DNA from: Bacillus sp. FJAT-25509
Lineage (GTDB): Bacteria; Bacillota; Bacilli; Bacillales; Bacillaceae_G
NCBI RefSeq assembly: GCF_001420605.1
Contig: NZ_LJIZ01000032.1
Coordinates: 1 to 64,000, forward strand
Direction of reading: 5' to 3'
DNA length: 64,000 bases
Shown one piece after another: positions 16,998 to 25,830 of the stretch; the stretch's first letter is position 1; each line of letters opens with the position of its first letter. The notes beneath the pieces are model-generated. The model saw nothing but the letters and a program-made list of their open reading frames with translations. It did not search any database and was not told the origin of the DNA. The translations under genes and the position numbers were made by a program.

Positions 16998-17225
16998 ATG
17001 AGCAAATCAAAAGCAAGAAAATTACGAGACAAACTAGTTAGAGAAGGTAAACGAAATCCAGAATTAAGTAGAAGTTCATTTGCGATGTTAGATTTAAATA
17101 CGCGTAGAACAAAAACGAAACAAGAAAAATTAAATCAAGTTAAACATAAAAAACAGTCCTTTGGAAAAGATGATTTTCAAACAAAGGACTGTTTTTATTT
17201 AGATGCTGATCTTATTGTTGTGTAA
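16998..17225 (+). CDS. YqkK-like small basic protein whose frame crosses a terminator
   Basis: The start at 16998 is set by AAAAGAGGTGGAAAGA. The 75-residue product starts MSKSKARKLRDKLVREGKRN and has LDLNTRRTKTKQEKLNQVKH, which I associate with B. subtilis YqkK; the function is unknown. Oddly, the frame continues through a perfect 15-bp terminator hairpin (17149-17196) and ends 14 bases inside the convergent gene. A transcript ended at that terminator would have no in-frame stop codon. A frameshift that removed an earlier stop is possible. Confidence 0.6.
   Translation: MSKSKARKLRDKLVREGKRNPELSRSSFAMLDLNTRRTKTKQEKLNQVKHKKQSFGKDDFQTKDCFYLDADLIVV
17149..17200. terminator. bidirectional terminator inside a reading frame
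   Basis: AAAAACAGTCCTTTG (17149-17163) pairs perfectly with 17182-17196, and the loop itself holds a GAAAA/TTTTC stem. T tracts follow on both strands. It should stop both the YqkK-like gene and the convergent secreted-protein gene. Confidence 0.85.
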
Positions 17226-18168
17226 CAGGCGCTTTTTTTACTTTATTAGCGAATTTAACTGTTAGATTTGTTTTATATACGTCGGCCGCAGCTTCAAATT
17301 GATTGTAAGTATTATTAAATTTTTTAAAAACGTTAGTTGCATTTACAAGAGCAATTTTTGCTTTTGCTACATCTCTTTTTTCAATTGCATTATCTAAGCT
17401 TTCATTCTCTTCTATATCATACAGCTCGTCAAAACCATCTTTAAAATACTTATCAAACATAGAATCTAGATCTTTTTCGATTTGACGATGTGTTGTGTAA
17501 TCCATATCAAGAACATCGTATGCATAGCTAATAATTTCTTGTTCTTTAGATGTCATCCCATAAAAGCGTTGATTTACTAAAGCATATTCAGTTTCATAGT
17601 TTTTATATTCAGCAGGTAATTGCTTACGAATATAAATTTCATTTTCAGTATAAATTTGATCCTCGATATCGTATACATATGACTCGATCATATCATATGT
17701 GTGGTTTTGGTAATTTCTAACTGCCATCAATTTATTTTTTTGAGTTGTAAAGTATGTTTTAGCACCCTTTGAATCTACTTTTTTAATATATGTATTAAAC
17801 TGTGCTGTTACTTTTTTCATATCTACTGCAGCATTGTCTTTACGCGCTTTATCAATTCTTGTTTTAAAGCTCGCTGTTTTTTTCACTAGTTCGTCTTTAC
17901 CTGTATATCCGTATTTATTAAATAAAGTAACATCAGTTTGTAGTTCTTTATAATAATCATAAACTTCTTGATCTGTATAATAGATTTCACTTTTTAAGTT
18001 GCTAAGAACTTTTATGTAAGAGCTGACTTGTTTTTTTAAATCATTTTGAACTTGGACAACTTTAGTATTAGTTGCAGCTTGGGTTTCAGTTGGAAGTATA
18101 CTTAATAAAATACCTGCTGATAGAGTTGTTGCAGTTGCTATAGTTGCGATTTTCTTAAATTTATTCAT
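17212..18168 (-). CDS. secreted helical protein of unknown function
   Basis: This 318-residue protein has a typical Sec signal peptide (positive MNKFKK, hydrophobic IATATTLSAGILLSILP, cleavage near TQAA, residue 32). The rest is charged and predicted almost fully helical, rich in Lys, Asp, Tyr and Thr, with coiled-coil character around residues 35-140. No family is recognised. TTAGGAGACCGAA precedes the ATG. Its last 14 bases overlap the convergent YqkK-like frame. Confidence 0.75.
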   Translation of the reverse strand: MNKFKKIATIATATTLSAGILLSILPTETQAATNTKVVQVQNDLKKQVSSYIKVLSNLKSEIYYTDQEVYDYYKELQTDVTLFNKYGYTGKDELVKKTASFKTRIDKARKDNAAVDMKKVTAQFNTYIKKVDSKGAKTYFTTQKNKLMAVRNYQNHTYDMIESYVYDIEDQIYTENEIYIRKQLPAEYKNYETEYALVNQRFYGMTSKEQEIISYAYDVLDMDYTTHRQIEKDLDSMFDKYFKDGFDELYDIEENESLDNAIEKRDVAKAKIALVNATNVFKKFNNTYNQFEAAADVYKTNLTVKFANKVKKAPVTQQ

Positions 18169-18264
18169 TTCGGTCTCCTAATATTAAAATTTTTCACACT
18201 ATTAGTATATTACATGTTACAAAAATATTAAATATATATTAATAAGATTAAATATGTTTTAAAT

Positions 18265-18307
18265 TACCTTTAAATGGAGTTATACCAGTTCACTCCACTT
18301 AAAGGTA
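18265..18307 (-). terminator. hairpin downstream of the hydrolase gene
   Basis: TTACCTTTAAATGGAGT pairs with ACTCCACTTAAAGGTAA with one mismatch across an 11-base loop. The T tract on the minus strand is weak, but the position after the hydrolase stop fits a terminator. Confidence 0.55.
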
Positions 18308-18349
18308 AATAAATTAAGTGCTACAATCATAAACTAGTAAAATCTATTT

Positions 18350-19267
18350 TTAGTCTCGAGAGGCATTTACAATTAACTGTGCCATTCTTCTTGGGTATAC
18401 TTTTGCAGTTGACATATGATCGCCACTTCCTTGTATAAAACGATAAACTCCCAATCTACTAGCCATATGAGGATACCAACCAGAATTTTCGCCTGTAGGT
18501 ACTACTGTATCTTCTTGTAAATTAATAAAGCTTCTTGGAGTAGATAATTGGTAAAACGTTTTTAAATCTAGTTTTTCAACAAGGGGAGTTGCCGGTTCAG
18601 GTGTTGTCGCACTATAAATTTGCCTCGCCGTTTGTAAATCAGCCAAGTTAACAAATACATCTCGGAAATATTGGAATGGTAGTTTGATTGTATTATCAGA
18701 AGATTGCGCAGCTAAGTCTAATAGGAATTTTTGGGCTTGAAGTGGAAATTGATCTGTAAGGCTTTCACCGTCATTTAAAACAAAAGCATTCCAAAAAACT
18801 AATCGTTTAATTCGATCGTGAAGCTGTTCAGCGACTTTTTGAATGACAGTACCACCAAAGCTGTGACCTATCAAAATAATATTATTAAGCTTATTAGACG
18901 TTATATAATGAACTACTTGCTTTGTAATGATCTCATGATTTACATTTTTATCTTTATCTGTACCATGCCCAGGCAACTGTGGTGTGTGAACAATATGTCC
19001 CATTTTTAGTAGTTCTCGTGTGATTCCGTGCCAGAAGAATGGATCAACCCATGAGCCGTGAACTAAAACGAAAGTAGCTTGAGCATGCTGACGATAAAAA
19101 ATGTCAGATTGGTCAATTGAATGATGCTGTTGATGTATAGGATATGATTGATATTCGTTATACCAATATTGGTGATAATCATAGTAAGGATTATTTTGAT
19201 TTGGATTCATATTTTGATTCCTGTAGTTTATAGGTTGAATCATTTCATGGGATTTTTTACTGGTCAT
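18350..19267 (-). CDS. alpha/beta hydrolase with an Asn/Gln/Tyr-rich N-terminal extension
   Basis: This 305-residue protein starts at 19267, set by AGGAGGGA nine bases upstream. Residues 12-60 are low complexity, rich in N, Q, Y and H (NYRNQNMNPNQNNPYYDYHQ). An alpha/beta hydrolase domain follows, with the oxyanion start FVLVHGSW, nucleophile motif GHSFGG and a C-terminal His in GSGDHMS. Esterase or amidase activity is likely; the substrate is unknown. The N-terminal tail resembles adhesive segments of spore surface proteins, which is only suggestive. There is no signal peptide. Confidence 0.85.
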   Translation of the reverse strand: MTSKKSHEMIQPINYRNQNMNPNQNNPYYDYHQYWYNEYQSYPIHQQHHSIDQSDIFYRQHAQATFVLVHGSWVDPFFWHGITRELLKMGHIVHTPQLPGHGTDKDKNVNHEIITKQVVHYITSNKLNNIILIGHSFGGTVIQKVAEQLHDRIKRLVFWNAFVLNDGESLTDQFPLQAQKFLLDLAAQSSDNTIKLPFQYFRDVFVNLADLQTARQIYSATTPEPATPLVEKLDLKTFYQLSTPRSFINLQEDTVVPTGENSGWYPHMASRLGVYRFIQGSGDHMSTAKVYPRRMAQLIVNASRD

Positions 19268-19389
19268 GCTAATTAGTCCCTCCTCGTTAATCTTTCTCAT
19301 CGTATGCACCTATTCGTTAGAAGGTGCCCACTTAACTAATGGAAATATAAGTAAGTAAAGAGGGGAAAATAATATTTTAGGAGGAGAAT

Positions 19390-21099
19390 ATTATCAAAAA
19401 AGCTGTTATTTTATTAATACTATTGTTAATTGTTTGTACAAGTGTTTACATTGCGTTGAAGGATAAACTTTTCCAAGATTCATCACATTCGAATCCAAAT
19501 AAAAATACAAATCATCAAACGGAAACGGATACTAATCATTCGAATCAACTTTCAACAAAAGAAATTTTAAATAATATAATTTCAAGCGCTAAACAAGGAG
19601 AAATTCCAAACCAAAAAAATATAGAAGTAGGAAAGACTTCCTTAAAAGATATAACAGAGCAATTTGGGGAATCTACCCAAAAAGATGAGGCTGCTAATAG
19701 TACGTACTTAACTTATCAAAAACAGGGATTTGCTGTAGGGTATGATCATCAAAATCGAATTTATGAAGTAAGATCATATAATTCTAATTTACAACAAGTT
19801 CACTATGACGATATTATGAAACAATTAAAAAAGCCAAGTAAGATTAAATATTATAAAGATCAACAAGTTGATCAAATTATTTTAGTTTATGAACTACCAA
19901 ATCAAATTGAACTGAAGTTTATTTTACCAAGACCAACTAGTGAAAATAATAATCCTACATTGCATCATACGTCAGTATCAATTATTGACCAGCTTATTCC
20001 TAATACTGGCACTAAACTAGATCAGCTTTTAAATGCAATGACACTTCAAGAAAAAATAGGTCAAATGATTATTTCAGGTTTTTATGGACCGAATTACTCA
20101 AATAGTTTAAAAGAACTAGTTGAACAATATTATATTGGTGGATTTATTTTTTACAATGAAAATCTAACGAATAACAGTCAAACGGTTAAACTTGTAAATT
20201 CAATAAAGGCTGCTAATCGAAATAATCTTTTACCGATCTTATTCGGAGTTGACCAAGAAGGTGGAAGGGTATCACGTTTACCAGGAAATCTAGGTCAAAT
20301 ACCATCAAACGAAATAATTGGAAAGAAAAATAATGGACAGTTCTCATATGAAATAGGACAAATACTAGGAGAACAGCTACAAGCTTTTGGTTTAAATATG
20401 GATTTTGCTCCTGTTTTAGATGTAAATAGTAATCCTAAAAATCCGGTCATTGGTGATCGTTCATTTAGTAATAATCCAGCAACTGTAAGTAAATTAGGAA
20501 TACAAACAATGAAAGGAATTCAATCAGAGAAAATCATTCCAGTTGTAAAACATTTTCCTGGCCACGGTGACACTTCGGTTGATTCCCATTTAGAGTTACC
20601 TGTTGTAAACAAATCGTATACTGATTTAAAATCGTTAGAATTAATACCATTTAAGGACGCTATTAATCAAAACGCAGATGCTGTTATGATTGCACATATT
20701 TTATTACGAAAAATCGATCCTAAATATCCTGCTTCAATGTCTAAAAAGGTCATTTCATCAATGTTAAGGAATGATTTAAAATATGATGGAGTGGTTATGA
20801 CGGATGATATGACGATGGATGCAATTGGAAAAAATTATAATTTGGAAAAAGCAGCGGTTACTTCCATTTTAGCTGGAAGTGATATCATTATGGTTGCTCA
20901 TGATCCTAACAAAGTAAAAGCTGTATATAAAGAAATCGAAACAGCCGTGAAAAACAAAACAATTTCAGAAGAACGTATAAACGAGAGTGTAAAAAGAATC
21001 ATTTTACTAAAACAAAAATATAAATTAGACAATAATCAAGTAAAGCCGATGGACCTTCAAAAGCTCGTTGAAAAAACAAACAAATTAGTAAAAAATTAG
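19390..21099 (+). CDS. GH3 beta-N-acetylhexosaminidase (NagZ-like) with an N-terminal DUF4309-like domain
   Basis: The C-terminal half (from about residue 200) is a glycoside hydrolase family 3 domain with GVDQEGGRVSRL, the His/Asp-type KHFPGHGDT motif and the likely nucleophile in VVMTDDMTMDAIG. This is typical of NagZ enzymes that release GlcNAc from muropeptides. The first part has a signal-anchor segment and a domain resembling YjgB/DUF4309 (GKTSLKDITEQFG, GFAVGYDHQNRIYEVRSYNS). No ATG/GTG/TTG start fits. AGGAGGAG at 19379 points to ATT (19390) or ATC (19393). The first standard in-frame start, TTG at 19423, would cut into the anchor and has no ribosome binding site. Confidence 0.82.
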   Translation: MIKKAVILLILLLIVCTSVYIALKDKLFQDSSHSNPNKNTNHQTETDTNHSNQLSTKEILNNIISSAKQGEIPNQKNIEVGKTSLKDITEQFGESTQKDEAANSTYLTYQKQGFAVGYDHQNRIYEVRSYNSNLQQVHYDDIMKQLKKPSKIKYYKDQQVDQIILVYELPNQIELKFILPRPTSENNNPTLHHTSVSIIDQLIPNTGTKLDQLLNAMTLQEKIGQMIISGFYGPNYSNSLKELVEQYYIGGFIFYNENLTNNSQTVKLVNSIKAANRNNLLPILFGVDQEGGRVSRLPGNLGQIPSNEIIGKKNNGQFSYEIGQILGEQLQAFGLNMDFAPVLDVNSNPKNPVIGDRSFSNNPATVSKLGIQTMKGIQSEKIIPVVKHFPGHGDTSVDSHLELPVVNKSYTDLKSLELIPFKDAINQNADAVMIAHILLRKIDPKYPASMSKKVISSMLRNDLKYDGVVMTDDMTMDAIGKNYNLEKAAVTSILAGSDIIMVAHDPNKVKAVYKEIETAVKNKTISEERINESVKRIILLKQKYKLDNNQVKPMDLQKLVEKTNKLVKN

Positions 21100-21114
21100 C
21101 AAAAAAAGGAAATT

Positions 21115-21151
21115 ACCACCTTTTGTCGAATAAATAGTCTAAAAAGGTGGT
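21115..21151 (+). promoter_or_regulatory. hairpin that covers the next gene's ribosome binding site
   Basis: ACCACCTTTT (21115-21124) pairs perfectly with AAAAGGTGGT (21142-21151). The 3' arm is the AGGTGG ribosome binding site of the following gene. It may act as a weak terminator for the GH3 gene or limit translation of the next gene. Confidence 0.55.
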
Positions 21152-21158
21152 GTTCTTT

Positions 21159-21431
21159 CTGGCTAGTAAGATTTCAGATGCAGGATTAATGCTATTGGCT
21201 ATTTTTAAAGAACTTCAAGAAAAAGAGCCAGACTTTGAAAAAGGGCTTCATAATGAAGTAGGAGTAGCTATTGATGATGTCGAACCTGCATTAATTGAAT
21301 TGGAAATGCAAGGATTTATAAACGGTTTAACTTGGATTAAGAGTGATATAGATCAAAAAGAAAATGCTTCATTATTTAATATTTCAATAACACCTATAGG
21401 ATTAGCTAGAGTAATAGAATTATTAAGATAA
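21159..21431 (+). CDS. YjcQ-like winged-helix protein
   Basis: This is a protein of about 90 residues (MASKISDAGLMLLAIFKELQ if CTG at 21159 is read as the start). It has a helix, a predicted winged-helix middle (VAIDDVEPALIELEMQGFIN) and a final ITPIGLARVIELL. This matches my memory of the YjcQ family found in Bacillus and its phages. The frame also contains GTG at 21147 and 21150, but these overlap the AGGTGG ribosome binding site; CTG lies eight bases after it. The function is unknown. Confidence 0.5.
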   Translation: MASKISDAGLMLLAIFKELQEKEPDFEKGLHNEVGVAIDDVEPALIELEMQGFINGLTWIKSDIDQKENASLFNISITPIGLARVIELLR

Positions 21432-21563
21432 TATGTATACATAAAATGACTACCTCAAATGTTACGAGGAGTATAGTAAATTTCCTTTTAGAAAAGTCTG
21501 TGAAACAGCCATATATTTTTATCGATTATAAACTTTCTTAAATAAACATACCAAATTACGCTG

Positions 21564-21605
21564 AAAAAAAGAGCCTAAAAATATTCTCTTAGGCTCTTTT
21601 TTTAT
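21564..21605. terminator. bidirectional terminator
   Basis: AAAAAGAGCCTAA pairs with TTAGGCTCTTTTT, with T tracts on both strands. It lies at the stop codon of the large secreted protein gene on the minus strand. Confidence 0.85.
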
Positions 21606-23998
21606 TTAGAAACAGTCGTGTTAATTGTATAACTTATGATACCAGAACGGTTTCGTGCGTAAATACTTAATTTTGTTCCAAGCTTTTGTTTAGGAATTTT
21701 GACCGTATATGTTCCTTTGTTAGATGTGGTGGTTGAACCAATCGTTTTCGAACCAGATTTCACATAAACCGTTGTAGATGGTTCGGATTTACCTGTAACA
21801 GAAGTTGAGTTGATGCTAACTTTGTTAACCGTTGGTGTCTTAGGAGCAGTAACCACCTTGACTAATGTACTTTTACTGGTATTTTTTGAAGCATCCGTCG
21901 CTGTAATGGATAGTGTTGTGTTGGACGATTGCTTGGAAATTGCTATCTTAAAAGTACCAGTATTTGTTGCTTTACCAGTATTTAGTACTTTAGTTCCTTT
22001 TTTAATCGTAATCAGTGCATTCGCTTCTGATTTTCCTGAAACGGTTGCTGAAATATTACTGATTCGATTGACTGTTGGTGCATTAGGAGCAATTGTATCC
22101 TTAATTTTTGATACCGTGACTTTGCTTCGATTCCCAACTAGATCAGTCGCTGTTGATTGGATCGTTTTATTTTGAGCAATGTTTTTCAATGTAACTGTAA
22201 ATTGACCGTATTTATTAGCTTTCGTCGTAACTGTTTTTCCGGTAGACGGTTGGCTAGCCAATGGAACAGTAGTTGCCATTGTGCTAAGAGATTTTGTGTT
22301 AACCATCGAATCGACCGAAAGTGCAGACGAACGAGAAGTGGTTGTTGGGATTAAAGAATCCGTCGACAGATTGATTGTAGCATTCGGTTCGGCTGTTCCT
22401 TTTACAATGTTGGTAGCATTATCGATACTCGTAATCACTGGCGGCTTTGGTGCAACAGTGTCACGAAGTACGTTTTCAACAACAGTGTCTGTCCCATATG
22501 GTGCTTCGGCTGGAAACAAATCTTCTAAGAAATACATAAAATGAACCGTAGTATTCGCTCGTAATGGAGTGATTAATGGAACAGAAAATGTTCCATCCGG
22601 TTTTGTTATAACTTCATAAGGATAATCTGCCGCATTAATCTGTAATTTAATATTTGGTGGTGCAGTCCCTGTGATGATCAACGATGAATCGTATAATGAG
22701 TTCACATGAATACGCGAATCAGGTTCAGACACAACATTTACTGATAAATAATCGACCAATCCCTGATAAGTTGCTTTTATAATCGTACCACCTGATTTTT
22801 TTGCGATAAGTTTATTGGATGAGTCAATCGATACAATTGATGGGTCAATTGGCGTTAAGGTAACTTCATTTGGGTCAAGGAATGTGATTTCGTTCTTCTC
22901 ATTTATATATTGCAACCCATAATAGGTCGATTGGTTTTCTTTTAATTGAATATACGGATCTTTAAACTCAATCCGTTTAGTCAAAGGCTGACTTATTGGA
23001 TAGTTTTGTACCTCAATATATTCAGGATCTTCGTAGTTTTTGTCATTTGTGTTTTTAGCATAAGCGATTTTATCCATGTTTTGAGAAAATACAACATTGT
23101 CAATATCATTTCCAACTGTGCGTAAATAAGCACCAGTTGTTGCGTTGAAAAATTTAATCTTATGGAAATAATGGAAAATTAATTCATTATTTTTACCGTA
23201 ACTAATTGCACGAGAAGTTGTTCTATTATTTTTGGCTGATTCGTTGATGTACAAATTAAAAACAGTTGAAGACTTTTCAAAATTACGATTCACATCGTAT
23301 TGCACAAATGGATTTGCGAGTCCTGAATCATTTGTTAATGATAGCGTATTGCCATCAGGACTAAAAATCATTTGACGAATCGGATAATACCGAGTCGTTT
23401 TAAACGGATTTTCAAACGATTTTATGACTTTTTTTGTTTCGTAATTGATAATTTCAACGGTCGAATCATCTGTAACAGCAACAATTGGTTCTGTTGGATG
23501 GATACTTACACGTAATCCGTATTTATAATCAAATGATTTTTCAAACAGTACGGTTTTTGTTGCATCATCATATATGGTTAACCCATATGTTCCATCTGAT
23601 AATTCATGTGTTATACCCATGATTCGTTCATCGGACCCTTTAAATGAAATTTGGGCGATATAATAAGGTAATGTAAATAATTTGTCCCCTGTCTGAACAT
23701 CGAAAAACTGTGTGTTTTCGCCTTCATTTGAATACAAATAAGAACCATTAGGACTATAATTAAGATAGCGAACAGGCATATGGTTTAGTAATGCTCCTGT
23801 TTTTGTATCGTACATTCCAAAGTTCACAAAAACTCGATTCCCGTCCGGTGAAAGAGTTGGGCTGTTACCAGGACTTGCAAAAATCAAAGAAGGATTCGGT
23901 TCAGTCGCAGCAATGACTGCTTTTTGTTGAGTAAGCGTAGCCTTCGTACAAAAAAATAGTAGTAGACACAGTATGGATAAACTCGTTTTTTTAATCAT
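21602..23998 (-). CDS. large secreted beta-propeller / Ig-repeat protein
   Basis: This 798-residue protein has a signal peptide (MIKKTSLSILCLLLFFCTKA, cleavage near residue 32). Residues 35-340 have WD40/YVTN-like propeller repeats (FSPDGNTLSLT, SPNGSYLYSNEG, SIHPTEPIVAVTDD). A Big2-type Ig domain follows near 380-440 (ITFLDPNEVTLTPIDPSIVS, SGGTIIKATY). At least three Ig-like repeats then run to the C-terminus with signatures such as VSGKSEANALITIKKG, GKSEPSTTVYVKSGSK and VKGTAEPNATINL. No LPXTG or S-layer anchor is seen. It may bind cell wall or surfaces; the true role is unknown. Confidence 0.85.
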   Translation of the reverse strand: MIKKTSLSILCLLLFFCTKATLTQQKAVIAATEPNPSLIFASPGNSPTLSPDGNRVFVNFGMYDTKTGALLNHMPVRYLNYSPNGSYLYSNEGENTQFFDVQTGDKLFTLPYYIAQISFKGSDERIMGITHELSDGTYGLTIYDDATKTVLFEKSFDYKYGLRVSIHPTEPIVAVTDDSTVEIINYETKKVIKSFENPFKTTRYYPIRQMIFSPDGNTLSLTNDSGLANPFVQYDVNRNFEKSSTVFNLYINESAKNNRTTSRAISYGKNNELIFHYFHKIKFFNATTGAYLRTVGNDIDNVVFSQNMDKIAYAKNTNDKNYEDPEYIEVQNYPISQPLTKRIEFKDPYIQLKENQSTYYGLQYINEKNEITFLDPNEVTLTPIDPSIVSIDSSNKLIAKKSGGTIIKATYQGLVDYLSVNVVSEPDSRIHVNSLYDSSLIITGTAPPNIKLQINAADYPYEVITKPDGTFSVPLITPLRANTTVHFMYFLEDLFPAEAPYGTDTVVENVLRDTVAPKPPVITSIDNATNIVKGTAEPNATINLSTDSLIPTTTSRSSALSVDSMVNTKSLSTMATTVPLASQPSTGKTVTTKANKYGQFTVTLKNIAQNKTIQSTATDLVGNRSKVTVSKIKDTIAPNAPTVNRISNISATVSGKSEANALITIKKGTKVLNTGKATNTGTFKIAISKQSSNTTLSITATDASKNTSKSTLVKVVTAPKTPTVNKVSINSTSVTGKSEPSTTVYVKSGSKTIGSTTTSNKGTYTVKIPKQKLGTKLSIYARNRSGIISYTINTTVSK

Positions 23999-24264
23999 AT
24001 ATTCTCCTTAAATAAATAGTCACTACTCGATTATATAGTGCTAATGTCAATAAAGATATGAGAATATTCGTAATCGAAGGGCAAGTTGAAAAATACAAAT
24101 GATGTTTTTGTTTTTAAAAAGTTTCAAAAAAATTTATAAAAGGTTCAAATTGTAACATATTGAAAGAATATACTTGGTCGAAGGAGTGGGGGGATAAAAT
24201 TCACTTGCAAGAAATAAACACCATTTCCATTTCCATTTCCAAAAGAAAAAAGGAGGAAATAAAA

Positions 24265-24651
24265 ATGAAAATTAAAAAAGTAAACCCCGAATCTGTTGCT
24301 GCACCTGTTGGCCAATATAGTCATGTCACAATTGTCCCAAGACATGCAGAGCTAGTAGTTTTATCAGGTCAAGTAGGAAACGACAAAAACGGAGTATTTC
24401 CAATTGATATCGAAAGTCAATTTGTCAATGCACTTGAGAATATAAAAAACATCCTTGAGAGCGAGAAAGTCGAGCTTCATAATCTTTTTAAACTCAACTT
24501 CTGGCTAACGGAGAAAATCGATCGTCAATTCTTTCTAGACTGTTGGAGCCAATTTCATTCCGGTAACCCACCTGCAACAACTTATGCTTATGTATCAGCT
24601 TTAGCAAATCCAGACATTAAAATAGAAGTAGAAGCATGGGCAGCAAGATAA
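24265..24651 (+). CDS. RidA (YjgF/YER057c/UK114) family protein
   Basis: This 128-residue RidA-like protein starts at the ATG after AAAGGAGGAAATAAAA. It has the family's layout, with VLSGQVGND early, a central LHNLFKLNFWLTE and a C-terminal PDIKIEVEAWAA. RidA proteins hydrolyse reactive enamine/imine intermediates; the Arg that binds the substrate carboxylate (usually RP..T.YVPALP.P in this region) reads PPATTYAYVSALANP here, so activity is uncertain. A TTTCCA triplet repeat lies just upstream. Confidence 0.85.
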   Translation: MKIKKVNPESVAAPVGQYSHVTIVPRHAELVVLSGQVGNDKNGVFPIDIESQFVNALENIKNILESEKVELHNLFKLNFWLTEKIDRQFFLDCWSQFHSGNPPATTYAYVSALANPDIKIEVEAWAAR

Positions 24652-24780
24652 TCAACTTAGTTCGTTACAATCAATCGTTATTGAATTAAAACTATGGATG
24701 GTAATGATTGGTATAACATAGCGAACTTTGGGAAACTTAAGTGGAGGTAATTCGGTTCGAAAGCGAGATGAAAAATTGAA

Positions 24781-25407
24781 ATGGATGAATTCGAGTCTCA
24801 ATTAAATCCCACTGTAAGAAAAAATATAACAAAAACACTAACACAACTTAATATGAAAATCGAAGGCATGATTGGAAGAATTGAAAATAAAGGATGCGGC
24901 ATATTAACTGAATTTGAAAATATCCATCGCGTCTTTAATAATTTACAAATGGATGCAGCCTCATTTTATTTAAATTCATATCTATCTCCGTATACTGATA
25001 TCTTTGATGAATTGGCAATTACAGTTCAGCACTTATCAAAACGTAAACATGGCGGATTAATTGTAGTAAAAAGAGACGACTCACTTGAAGAGTTGATGAG
25101 TTCAGGGATACACGTCGGTGCAAAACTATCCCCAGCATTATTAGAATCAATTTTTTATCCAGGTAGCCCGTTACATGACGGAGCAGTACTAGTTGAAAAT
25201 AACATGATCATTTCAGCAGGTAATGTACTTCCGCTATCTAAAATTACATACGATAATAAAAAACTTGGAACAAGGCACCGAGCAGCAGTTGGAATTTCAG
25301 AACAAAGCGATGCACTTGCTCTAGTTGTATCAGAAGAAACAGGAAATATATCTTTTGCTTATAAAGGAAGCTTATATCCTGTTAAATATGGGGCACCTAT
25401 TAATTAA
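24781..25407 (+). CDS. cdaS: diadenylate cyclase, sporulation type
   Basis: This enzyme makes c-di-AMP from two ATP. The 208-residue protein has two N-terminal helices (1-62), known to be autoinhibitory in CdaS, and a DAC domain with D133-G134-A135 in SPLHDGAVLV and R165-H166-R167 in GTRHRAAVGISE. The length and absence of membrane segments match B. subtilis CdaS (YojJ), expressed in the forespore. The ribosome binding site is weak: GGAGG stands 33 bases upstream and a three-codon ATG-AAA-AAT-TGA frame lies between. A c-di-AMP phosphodiesterase (pgpH) is also in the window. Confidence 0.9.
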   Translation: MDEFESQLNPTVRKNITKTLTQLNMKIEGMIGRIENKGCGILTEFENIHRVFNNLQMDAASFYLNSYLSPYTDIFDELAITVQHLSKRKHGGLIVVKRDDSLEELMSSGIHVGAKLSPALLESIFYPGSPLHDGAVLVENNMIISAGNVLPLSKITYDNKKLGTRHRAAVGISEQSDALALVVSEETGNISFAYKGSLYPVKYGAPIN

Positions 25408-25410
25408 AAC

Positions 25411-25440
25411 CGAAACGATCAATTAGATCGTTTTTTTTTT
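25411..25440 (+). terminator. terminator, first of a twin pair
   Basis: AAACGATC-AATTA-GATCGTTT is followed by ten T residues after cdaS. A second copy of the AACGATC/GATCGTT stem lies at 25831, on the far side of the 52-bp repeat array. Confidence 0.88.
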
Positions 25441-25480
25441 GTTGAAAAATGAGATTGTCAATTAGTGTCCAATATGACCG

Positions 25481-25792
25481 TTATGAGGAAGTAAATTACA
25501 AGTATAAGCAAAAGTACTACCTCATGAAGCTGTTATGAGGAAGTAAATTACAAGTTTAGGCAAAAGTACTACCTCATGAAGCTGTTATGAGGAAGTAAAT
25601 TACAAGTATAAGCAAAAGTACTACCTCATGAAGCTGTTATGAGGAAGTAAATTACAAGTATAAGCAAAAAGTACTACCTCATGAAGCTGTTATGAGGAAG
25701 TAAATTACAAGTTTAGGCAAAAGTACTACCTCATGAAGCTGTTATGAGGAAGTAAATTACAAGATTAAGCAAAAGTACTACCTCATGGGATT
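25481..25792. repeat. array of six 52-bp hairpin repeats
   Basis: Units start at TTATGAGG at 25481, 25533, 25585, 25637, 25690 and 25742 (steps 52, 52, 52, 53, 52). Each unit has inverted ends ATGAGGAAGTA and TACTACCTCAT (one mismatch in 11) around an AT-rich centre that differs between copies mainly at GTATAAGC / GTTTAGGC / GATTAAGC. The period is not a multiple of three and the centres are conserved, so it is neither coding nor CRISPR. Confidence 0.95.
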
Positions 25793-25830
25793 CTATTTTA
25801 AAGATTGAAAATTTTTAATATCAACTCGCT

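Noticed and set aside
21810-22544. plus-strand frames opposite the large secreted protein
   Set aside because: They are shadows of its Ig-like repeats and lack ribosome binding sites.
25481-25792. CRISPR array
   Set aside because: The whole 52-bp unit is conserved, including the part that would be the spacer, and no cas gene is near.
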